Below are positions 57,594-64,000 of a DNA stretch of 64,000 nt, one piece after another (positions within the stretch are counted from its first letter, which is position 1; each line of letters starts with the position of its first letter). Made by a program: the position numbers and the translations under genes. This DNA comes from Rikenella microfusus (lineage in GTDB: Bacteria; Bacteroidota; Bacteroidia; Bacteroidales; Tenuifilaceae), in contig DYKO01000006.1 of assembly GCA_020722565.1 (NCBI GenBank), positions 108,783-172,782 on the forward strand, given 5' to 3'. The notes under the pieces were generated by a model. That model did no database searches. It was not told the origin of the DNA and saw only the letters and a program-made list of their open reading frames with translations.

Positions 57594-58199
57594 CTAGTTG
57601 GTGCCAAAGTCAACCTTAGGTGCTTTTTCGGCTCCGGCTTCGGCCTCAAAGTAGCCCTTCTTCTCAAAGCCAAAAATGCTGGCCCAAATATTTTTGGGGA
57701 ACTTTCGTATGTAGGTATTAAAATCCTGAACCATTTCGTTAAACTTTCGGCGCTCCACTGCAATCCGATTCTCAGTACCCTCAAGCTGTGCCTGAAGGTC
57801 TAAAAAGTTTTGGTTTGCCTTTAGGTCGGGGTACTGTTCAACCACCACCATAAGTCGCGACAGCGCACTGCTCAGCTCCCCCTGTGCAGCCTGAAACTTT
57901 TTGATGCTCTGCTCATCGAGCTTATCGGGATTGATGTTAACGCTGGTGGCCTTAGCCCTGGCCTCAATAACTTTAGAAAGGGTTTGCTGCTCAAAGTTGG
58001 CATACCCCTTAACCGTGTTAACCAGGTTAGGGATAAGGTCGAGCCGGCGCTGGTACACGTTTTCAACGTTTCCCCACTGGGCCTTAACATTTTCATCTTT
58101 GGTCACCATGTTATTGTAGGTGCCCTTAATTGAGGAGTACAGTAGAATTACCAGCAGAATCACAATACCTGCCACTATCCATTTCTTGTTGATGTTCAT
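57594..58199 (-). CDS. LemA family protein
   Basis: The 201-residue protein has an N-terminal membrane helix (about 7-23) and the LemA helical bundle: YNNMVTKDENVKAQWGNVENVYQRR, DLIPNLVNTVKGYANFE and YPDLKANQNFLDLQAQLEGTENRIAVERRKFNEMVQDFN, all family hallmarks. It lacks any catalytic site. The LemA-TPM-TPM order suggests a shared membrane-associated function, still undefined. It is the first gene of the operon and diverges from the tracrRNA region. Confidence 0.95.
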   Translation of the reverse strand: MNINKKWIVAGIVILLVILLYSSIKGTYNNMVTKDENVKAQWGNVENVYQRRLDLIPNLVNTVKGYANFEQQTLSKVIEARAKATSVNINPDKLDEQSIKKFQAAQGELSSALSRLMVVVEQYPDLKANQNFLDLQAQLEGTENRIAVERRKFNEMVQDFNTYIRKFPKNIWASIFGFEKKGYFEAEAGAEKAPKVDFGTN

Positions 58200-58480
58200 G
58201 GTATGATGCTTTTAGGGTTAAATTTTTACACTTTTACTTTTTCAAAAAACATGCTCAATTTAAGAATATCATTTGATTATACCAATTACTCTAAGGTAAT
58301 TTAACTTATTTTGGAAAAAGAAGACATTTTTATGTCATTTTGACAAAATAACGCCATTTTGACTATAGAATAATAAATATTCAATAATTTTAGATGTCTA
58401 GGTGTCATAATTTTTAGAAAAATTTCTAATTTTAAACTTACTTAAAAGTATCAGGGTGTTGGAAAGTAGTATTACAATAG

Positions 58481-58504
58481 AAAAAAGGCGAGTTGCCCCG
58501 CCTT
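58481..58504 (-). terminator. tracrRNA terminator
   Basis: Minus strand AAGGCG, eight-base G-rich loop region, CGCCTT, then six T. Also the last structural hairpin of the tracrRNA. Confidence 0.88.
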
Positions 58505-58552
58505 AAATGTTTTCACAACGGAATAATCCTTATTGTGAATTGCTTCAAATTG
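58481..58552 (-). ncRNA. tracrRNA of the II-C CRISPR system
   Basis: On the minus strand, ACAATTTGAAGCAATTCACAA (58551-58531) is complementary to the first 23 bases of the CRISPR repeat except for one missing base and a G-U end pair, forming the anti-repeat. It is followed by the Bacteroidota-type tracr body: a small hairpin GGATTATTCC (about 58528-58519), GTTGTGAAAACATTTAA, and a terminator stem AAGGCG/CGCCTT with TTTTTT at the end (58481). A promoter with TTG-N19-TATATTTG lies just upstream (58587-58558), giving an RNA of about 70 bases. The 5' end is estimated from that promoter and may shift by a few bases. Confidence 0.9.
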
Positions 58553-58557
58553 TGTTT

Positions 58558-58587
58558 CAAATATAGTGTTTAATTTTAAAAAAACAA
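58558..58587 (-). promoter_or_regulatory. tracrRNA promoter overlapping the cas9 start region
   Basis: TATATTTG (58565-58558) and TTG (58587-58585) on the minus strand, 19 bases apart, fit the Bacteroidota promoter. The -33 element ends 5 bases before the cas9 ATG at 58593, so tracrRNA transcription starts inside the cas9 leader and runs away from cas9. Confidence 0.65.
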
Positions 58588-58592
58588 AAGTT

Positions 58593-61500
58593 ATGAAAAA
58601 AATTTTGGGACTTGATTTGGGTTCAGCATCTATTGGTTGGGCGCTGATAGCAGAAAACGAAACGAATGGTATTGTGAAGCGAGAAATTTTAGGTTTAGGT
58701 AGCAGGGTAATTCCTTATGAGGGAACAGAGGGAAAGGAATTTGAAAATGGAACGGGCGAAAGCAAAAATTCTATTCGAACAAAAATGAGGACAACTCGAA
58801 AGGGTTATGATAGGTATCAGCTCCGCAGAAAATATCTTGTCCAGGAATTAATAAAGTTAAATATGTATCCATTGGATGAACTGAAAAAAATGTCTAAAAT
58901 GCAACTTTGGGAATTGCGAAGTAGGGCTGTTATCCAAAAAATAACACTTCCCGAATTGGGGAGGATACTATTATGGTTAAATCAAAAACGTGGATATAAA
59001 AGCGGAAGAATTGATACTAACACAGATAAAAAAGATATAGAATATGTTGCACAGGTTAAAAATAGACATCAGCTAATAAAGGAACAAAATTTAACCATTG
59101 GTCAATATTTTTATCAGCAATTGAAAAATAACGAATTTTTTAGAATTAAAGAAAAGGTTTTCCCGCGTGAAGCATACATCGAGGAGTTTGATAGCATATG
59201 TAATGAGCAGAAAAAGCACTACTCCGATATTTTAACTGACGATGTTATTGCAAAAATCCGAAACGAAATTATTTACTACCAACGACCATTAAAATCACAA
59301 AAAAGGCTTGTATCGATATGTGAGTTTGAAGGATTCTGGAAAACGAACTCTGACGGGAAAGAATATTTTGTTGGACCAAGAGTTGCACCCAAAAGCTCAC
59401 CTTTATACCAATATGAAAGATTATGGGAAAATATCAACAATATTAGTATTGAAGATAAATATGGACATAGCATCGAACTAACGTCTGAGCAAAAATGGAA
59501 GCTATTTGAATATCTTGATAATCATGAAAAGCTAACTCATACCGATATAGTAAAAATTTTAGGTTTAAATAAAAAAGAGTGTTTCTTTAATAAGCAGCTT
59601 ACAAAAGGTATAAAGGGGAATACAACTAAATGCGCTATTTTAAACTGTTTTGACAATGCAGAAAGATACACGCATCTTTTAAGATTTGATATTGAAATTG
59701 TAGAAACAAAAAACAAAACCTATTTATACGATAAAGCCAGCGGAGAGGTATTAAGCGAGAAAAATTTGAAATATGTACATGAAAAAGTTGAAAAAAAACC
59801 GCTCTATCAACTTTGGCATACAATTTATTCAATATCTGACCAGGAAGAGTGTAGTACGGCGTTACAAAAGAGATTTAATTTAGATAAGGAAGTAGCCGAT
59901 AAGTTGGCAAGCATTGACTTTACAAAACAGGGCTTTGGTAATAAATCGGTTAAAGTTATTCGTAAAATAATACCCTACCTTATTGAGGGGGATGGTTACA
60001 GCGAAGCCATGTGTTATGCCGGTTATAATCATTCAAATTCATTAACAAAGGACGAAAATCTTAAAAGGGAGCTACAGGAAAAATTAAAGCCTATTCCAAA
60101 AAATTCGTTACGTCAGCCAATTGTAGAGAAAATTTTAAACCAAATGGTTAATGTGGTTAATGCAATTATTGATAAATACGGAAAACCTGATGAGGTTAGA
60201 ATAGAATTGGCTAGAGAGTTAAAGCAGAGTAAAGAGGAACGCAATCAAACCTTTAAAAAAAATAATGAACGAGAGAGAGAAAATGAACAAATTGCCAAGA
60301 AATTGCAAAAGTTTGGACTAAGGGCAACACGTAACAATATCTTAAAATGGCGCTTATATGAGGAATTAGACAACAATAAAAAGTTGAATGCCATCTGCAT
60401 CTACTGCGGACAGCCAATCTCACCAGTTGATGCTATTAAGGGTGCTGACGTTGATATTGAGCACATTATTCCAAAATCGAAACTATTTGACGATTCTCTT
60501 AGTAATAAAACACTTGCCCATCGTGATTGCAATACTGATAAGGGCGATATGACCGCCTACGATTTCATGAAAACAAAAACCGCCGAGATTTTTGATGCGT
60601 ATGTTCAAAGGGTATCGATGCTCTATGCAAACAAATTAATAAACAAGGCTAAGCGCGATAAACTTTTGACGCCCGAAAACAAAATTCCCAGTAATTTCAT
60701 TGATCGGCAGTTGCGCGAAAGTCAATATATATCAAGAAAAGCAAGAGAAATTTTGCTAACAATATCGCACAATGTATGGGTAACCTCAGGTAATGTTACA
60801 GCAGAGCTTCGTAGGCTTTGGGGATGGGATGATGTATTAATGAATTTGCATTTAGGCAAGTTTAGAGAATTAGGTCTAACTGAATTTGTGGAATGGGAAA
60901 GTGATCATGGAAATGTTTCTCATAAAAAAGAGGTAATCCCCAATTGGAGTAAACGAAACGACCACAGGCATCATGCTATCGATGCGCTTGTTATTGCTTG
61001 TACAAAGCAAGGGTATATACAACGTTTTAATACGCTTAATTCCAGCAAAACAAGGGAAAATTTAAAATTAGAGATAGAGAGTAAGTCGCTGGAATTCAAA
61101 GAAAAACTTTCATTACTTGAGAAATATATTATTAGCGAGCAACCGTTTACTGTTAAAGAGGTGGAGGAAAAAGCTGCCGGAATTATTGTTTCCTTTAAAC
61201 CCGGTAAAAAAGTTGCAGTTTTTGGTAAGCGAAAGGTTGGTAAACCGGGTAGTAAAAAAGTTGTGCAAACTGGGATAATTGTTCCAAGGGGCCCACTTAG
61301 CGAAAAGAGCGTTTATGGAAAAATTTTAAAGGTTGAAAAAAAACCTATTAAATATGCCTTTGAAAATCCTCAATTAATTGTACTGCCTAAAATTAAGCTG
61401 TTGGTTGAAGAACGTATAGCTAAATATGGTGATGCGAAAAAAGCCATTGCCTCGTTAAAAAAAGATCCATTATACATCGATAAAAACAATCAGGTTCTAC

Positions 61501-62309
61501 TCGAACATGCTTCGTGCTATAGTAGCGATTATGTAATTAAATATCCAGTGGATATCAATTTTAATAAGGTGGATAAGGTTGTTGATGGAAAAATAAAAAA
61601 AATTCTGGAGGTAAGGCTCAACAAGTTTGGGGGTAAACCCAAGGAGGCATTTAAGGATATTAAACTTGACGATAAAAATATCAAATGGTACGAGGACGAA
61701 GGCTTACCAATGCCAATAAAATCGGTTCGATGCTTCACTGGGTTATCGGTTGTTGAACCTATTAAAAAGGATGAGAATGGTAATATAATTGGATATGTTA
61801 AGCCGGGTAATAATCATCATATCGCAATATATACCGATTCTGATGGAAATAGAATAGAGCATATTTGCACTTTTTGGCATGCGGTAGAACGGAAAAAATA
61901 TGGTTTTCCAGTTGTAATAGGTAACACCAATGAGATTTGGGATAGAGTACAGCAAAAACCAGTTGGTGCTTTTCCCGAAGATTTCCTTCAAAAACTGCCC
62001 ACCCCTAATCTTAAGCTGGAGCTGAGCATGCAGCAAAACGAGATGTTTGTTTTGGGAATTGGTCCTGATGAGTTAGAAAATTACATAAGTAGCAATAACT
62101 ACAAAGCAATAAGCGAAAAACTCTATAGAGTACAAAAAATCTCTAAGAAAAACTATGTTTTTAGGCATCATATAGAAACCCGAAGTGTAGATGATAAGAA
62201 TGCAGCTAATAGTATGAGATTTTTATTAATACAAAGTATTGGGGCTTTATTTGAATTAACACCCCAAAAAATTAAAATTGATTGTATTGGAAATATTGCG
62301 GTCATTTAA
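58593..62309 (+). CDS. cas9: CRISPR-associated endonuclease Cas9, subtype II-C
   Basis: The 1238-residue protein is full length with all nuclease residues: RuvC-I D8 in GLDLGSASIGWA, arginine-rich bridge helix about 61-82, RuvC-II E538 in VRIELA, HNH with CIYCG, D621 and H624 in DVDIEHIIP, and RuvC-III H794/D797 in HHAIDAL. The stretch about 865-920, with GKKVAVFGKR and PRGPLSEKSVYGK, is usual for Bacteroidota Cas9 and leads into the C-terminal PAM-interacting part. ATG 58593 is chosen; a GTG at 58566 in frame falls between the elements of the tracrRNA promoter. It cuts DNA guided by crRNA-tracrRNA. PAM unknown. The gene looks more AT-rich than cas1 and cas2. Confidence 0.98.
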   Translation: MKKILGLDLGSASIGWALIAENETNGIVKREILGLGSRVIPYEGTEGKEFENGTGESKNSIRTKMRTTRKGYDRYQLRRKYLVQELIKLNMYPLDELKKMSKMQLWELRSRAVIQKITLPELGRILLWLNQKRGYKSGRIDTNTDKKDIEYVAQVKNRHQLIKEQNLTIGQYFYQQLKNNEFFRIKEKVFPREAYIEEFDSICNEQKKHYSDILTDDVIAKIRNEIIYYQRPLKSQKRLVSICEFEGFWKTNSDGKEYFVGPRVAPKSSPLYQYERLWENINNISIEDKYGHSIELTSEQKWKLFEYLDNHEKLTHTDIVKILGLNKKECFFNKQLTKGIKGNTTKCAILNCFDNAERYTHLLRFDIEIVETKNKTYLYDKASGEVLSEKNLKYVHEKVEKKPLYQLWHTIYSISDQEECSTALQKRFNLDKEVADKLASIDFTKQGFGNKSVKVIRKIIPYLIEGDGYSEAMCYAGYNHSNSLTKDENLKRELQEKLKPIPKNSLRQPIVEKILNQMVNVVNAIIDKYGKPDEVRIELARELKQSKEERNQTFKKNNERERENEQIAKKLQKFGLRATRNNILKWRLYEELDNNKKLNAICIYCGQPISPVDAIKGADVDIEHIIPKSKLFDDSLSNKTLAHRDCNTDKGDMTAYDFMKTKTAEIFDAYVQRVSMLYANKLINKAKRDKLLTPENKIPSNFIDRQLRESQYISRKAREILLTISHNVWVTSGNVTAELRRLWGWDDVLMNLHLGKFRELGLTEFVEWESDHGNVSHKKEVIPNWSKRNDHRHHAIDALVIACTKQGYIQRFNTLNSSKTRENLKLEIESKSLEFKEKLSLLEKYIISEQPFTVKEVEEKAAGIIVSFKPGKKVAVFGKRKVGKPGSKKVVQTGIIVPRGPLSEKSVYGKILKVEKKPIKYAFENPQLIVLPKIKLLVEERIAKYGDAKKAIASLKKDPLYIDKNNQVLLEHASCYSSDYVIKYPVDINFNKVDKVVDGKIKKILEVRLNKFGGKPKEAFKDIKLDDKNIKWYEDEGLPMPIKSVRCFTGLSVVEPIKKDENGNIIGYVKPGNNHHIAIYTDSDGNRIEHICTFWHAVERKKYGFPVVIGNTNEIWDRVQQKPVGAFPEDFLQKLPTPNLKLELSMQQNEMFVLGIGPDELENYISSNNYKAISEKLYRVQKISKKNYVFRHHIETRSVDDKNAANSMRFLLIQSIGALFELTPQKIKIDCIGNIAVI

Positions 62310-62413
62310 ATTAGTTTTCTAATATGCTTTTGAGTTTGAGTAATAAATAGCTCAATAAAGGGTAATAAAAGAGGGTGCCATTTGCATTAGGGCTCCTCTT
62401 TTTAATAAAAAAT

Positions 62414-63319
62414 ATGATAAAGCGTACATTATATTTTAGCAACCCTACCTATTTAAGGGTTAAGGATGAGCAAATGGTGGTTGAGTACCCCCAAGGGGAT
62501 GCAGGCTCAAAACTAATACCCATTGAGGATATTGGAGTGGTTGTGTTGGACTCACCCCAGATAACCATTACCCATGTTTTGCTCAATAAGTTGCTAGCCA
62601 ATAATGTGGCAGTAGTTACTACCGATGAACGGCACATGCCTTCCGGTTTGCTGTTACCCCTGGAGTCGAATACCTTGCAAAGCGAGCGCTTTGGGGTACA
62701 GCTTTCGGCAAGTGTGCCTCTTAAAAAGCAGCTTTGGCAGCAAACGGTGCAGGCTAAAATTCAGAATCAGGCCAACTTACTGAAATTCATAGGGATTGAT
62801 GTTGAGCCAATGCTTTACTGGGCCCGAAGCGTAAAAAGCGGTGACCCTGATAACTACGAGGGGCGTGCAGCTGCGTTTTATTGGAAGAACCTTTTCGATG
62901 GCTACACCAACGACGTTTTTACCCGTGGGCGTTACGATGGCGAGCCAAATAATTTGCTAAACTATGGTTATGCCGTACTCCGTGCCGTTATTGCCCGCAG
63001 TTTGGTGGCAAGCGGTTTGCTTCCCACAATGGGAATTCATCACCATAACCGATACAACGCATTTTGTCTTGCCGATGATGTGATGGAACCTTACCGTCCA
63101 TTTGTTGACAAAATTGTTTTTGAAATCATAAGGGAAGGAGTTGACTGCTCGGAGCTGACCAAAGAGATAAAGGCAAGGCTACTGGTTATTCCGGCTATGG
63201 ATGTGGTGATTGAAGGGAAAAAGAGCCCACTCATGATTGCATCGCAACGCACCACCGCTTCGCTCTACGAGTGCTTTAAGGGAACGGTTCGTAGGGTACT
63301 TTACCCTACACTTGAATAA
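62414..63319 (+). CDS. cas1: CRISPR-associated integrase Cas1
   Basis: The 301-residue protein carries the metal-binding residues of Cas1: E149 in NYEGRAAAFYW, a histidine in GIHHHNRYNAF (209-211) and the acidic DDVMEPYRP (221 onward). The N-terminal beta domain starts TLYFSNPTYLRV. ATG 62414 is preferred over an upstream in-frame start at 62375 because homology begins at MIKRTLYF. With Cas2 it inserts new spacers. It follows cas9 by 104 bases and precedes cas2 by 53. Confidence 0.97.
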   Translation: MIKRTLYFSNPTYLRVKDEQMVVEYPQGDAGSKLIPIEDIGVVVLDSPQITITHVLLNKLLANNVAVVTTDERHMPSGLLLPLESNTLQSERFGVQLSASVPLKKQLWQQTVQAKIQNQANLLKFIGIDVEPMLYWARSVKSGDPDNYEGRAAAFYWKNLFDGYTNDVFTRGRYDGEPNNLLNYGYAVLRAVIARSLVASGLLPTMGIHHHNRYNAFCLADDVMEPYRPFVDKIVFEIIREGVDCSELTKEIKARLLVIPAMDVVIEGKKSPLMIASQRTTASLYECFKGTVRRVLYPTLE

Positions 63320-63372
63320 TTTATTTTGTTGTAGTTTATTTCAGCCATTTGGCAAAGAGTATATTTTAAGGC

Positions 63373-63714
63373 ATGATCCATTTAGACCGGCTAAACCAGT
63401 ATAGAGTTATGTGGGTGTTAGTTTTTTTCGATTTGCCTACCGAAACTAAAAAGGAACGTAAAAACTATGCTCTTTTTCGGAAAAACTTGATGAAGGATGG
63501 TTTTTCCATGTTCCAGTTCTCCATCTATACTCGCTGCTGCCCGAGTCGTGAGAACGCAGATGTTCATATAAAACGGGTAAAAAGTTTTTTGCCACCCAAC
63601 GGCTACGTGGGAATACTTTGTATTACCGACAAGCAGTTCAGCTCCATGGAGCTATTCCTATCCACTAAACCCGTTAAGGCCACCCCTGAGCCTCAGCAGC
63701 TTGAACTTTTTTGA
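63373..63714 (+). CDS. cas2: CRISPR-associated protein Cas2
   Basis: The 113-residue protein has the Cas2 ferredoxin-like fold with [11 protein letters not shown] (conserved D20), [15 protein letters not shown], and the typical [14 protein letters not shown]. It forms the Cas1-Cas2 integration complex as a scaffold. It is the last cas gene; no csn2 or cas4 follows, which supports subtype II-C. The remaining 286 bases to the window edge hold the trailer structure and first visible repeat. Confidence 0.96.
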   Translation: MIHLDRLNQYRVMWVLVFFDLPTETKKERKNYALFRKNLMKDGFSMFQFSIYTRCCPSRENADVHIKRVKSFLPPNGYVGILCITDKQFSSMELFLSTKPVKATPEPQQLELF

Positions 63715-63850
63715 CAGCACGCATGGCTATTATTGATTTTTATGATTACTGTAAAAAAAGGATTCGTAACTTAATGGGAACAAACACATTAATTAATTAC
63801 CAGTTTTAAAAGTTGTAGGTTTATTATTTGGGATAGACTGATTTGAAATA

Positions 63851-63880
63851 AAAAAACCACAGAGTTACTACTCCGTGGTT
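63851..63880 (-). terminator. Terminator beyond the array, crRNA direction
   Basis: On the minus strand AACCAC, mismatch, GAG pair with CTC, mismatch, GTGGTT around the loop TAGTAA, followed by at least five further T. It lies 75 bases past the visible repeat and would end transcripts coming from the array. On the plus strand the T-run is 10 bases further, so it may act weakly for cas2 too. Confidence 0.75.
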
Positions 63881-63884
63881 CCCT

Positions 63885-63967
63885 TACTGGTCACTTTTTT
63901 TTATTCAAAAAAACAATCTAAGTAGTTATAGGTCAGAGGAATAATAGCACCTATGCTGTGACCAGTA
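63885..63967 (-). repeat. Inverted copy of repeat bases forming a trailer RNA fold
   Basis: TACTGGTCAC at 63885-63894 is the exact inverse complement of GTGACCAGTA at 63958-63967 inside the repeat. Between them ATAGGT (63928-63933) and ACCTAT (63949-63954) form a second stem with a 15-base loop. A transcript running from the repeat towards cas2 could thus fold into a closed two-stem structure followed by the terminator hairpin. Confidence 0.6.
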
Positions 63968-64000
63968 TGTCAAAGATACAATTTGAAAGCAATTCACAAC
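63955..64000 (-). CRISPR. CRISPR repeat, first visible unit of an array at the right edge
   Basis: The minus strand reads GTTGTGAATTGCTTTCAAAT, then TGTATCTTTGACATACTGGT, then CACAGC: 46 bases of the Bacteroidota II-C repeat type (47 bases in Bacteroides fragilis with the same start and TATCTTTG). In II-C systems the crRNA has the spacer followed by GTTGTG, so the array is read on the minus strand towards cas2 and this is its last repeat. Only one unit lies in the window; the array itself is inferred from the cas genes and tracrRNA complementarity. Inside it, TTG (63999-63997), 18 bases and TATCTTTG (63978-63971) form a promoter. Confidence 0.88.

Noticed and set aside
58566..58592. GTG start giving nine extra residues on Cas9
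   Set aside because: It lies between the -33 and -7 elements of the tracrRNA promoter and family homology starts at MKKILGLDLG (58593).
63715..63850. csn2 or cas4 after cas2
   Set aside because: The stretch has no open frame of useful length; the locus is complete as subtype II-C.
63881..63900. A degenerate second CRISPR repeat
   Set aside because: Only 10 bases match and they are inverted relative to the array; it is better explained as a stem partner.

Overview
This window reads as a chromosomal segment of a Bacteroidota bacterium, most likely an environmental Bacteroidales-type organism. The evidence is a type IX secretion system (T9SS) C-terminal sorting domain, a SprB-like giant adhesin beside a PorP/SprF-family gene, a thiamine TonB receptor/PnuT/kinase operon behind a TPP riboswitch, a subtype II-C CRISPR-Cas locus with the Bacteroidota repeat type, and repeated promoters of the Bacteroidota form TTG-N17-23-TAnnTTTG. 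The exact genus cannot be read from the sequence.

Layout. 1-5365: methionine and one-carbon metabolism (3' end of homoserine dehydrogenase, metH, metF). 5427-7745: a hybrid sensor histidine kinase interrupted by one in-frame amber codon. 7785-12458: an acetyltransferase, a lipoprotein amidohydrolase, a beta-helix-like lipoprotein and a secreted endonuclease/phosphatase-fold protein. 12519-13595: a FabH-like ketoacyl synthase. 13727-17691: a minus-strand thiamine salvage operon with its riboswitch. 17928-36881: a surface and secretion island with two divergent giant secreted proteins (2341 and 2356 aa), a PorP/SprF partner and two tandem TPR/PD40 proteins. 37367-49108: housekeeping and metabolic genes (2-oxoacid dehydrogenase E2, glycosyltransferase, aminotransferase, TPR protein, recR, Na+/solute symporter, acyl-CoA ligase, ChaN-like protein), with a gene-free 1.2-kb stretch at 42058-43245. 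49140-56073: alaS divergent from a five-gene plus-strand run (two M23 peptidases, MerR, Nif3-like, zinc-ribbon coiled coil). 56352-58199: LemA and two TPM-domain proteins. 58481-64000: CRISPR-Cas II-C.

The CRISPR locus holds the richest unexplained structure. A tracrRNA gene not marked by any open reading frame lies on the minus strand just upstream of cas9, with its own promoter, anti-repeat and terminator. cas9, cas1 and cas2 follow on the plus strand; no csn2 or cas4 is seen. The array begins at the right edge and only one 46-nt repeat is visible, read on the minus strand towards cas2. The repeat contains a full Bacteroidota -33/-7 promoter, so each spacer may be transcribed from its own repeat. 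Beyond the last repeat there is an inverted copy of 10 repeat bases, a second short stem and an intrinsic terminator, which together could make a small structured trailer RNA.

Limits: all family calls come from reading motifs, without database searches; promoter, terminator and RNA-structure calls are by eye.
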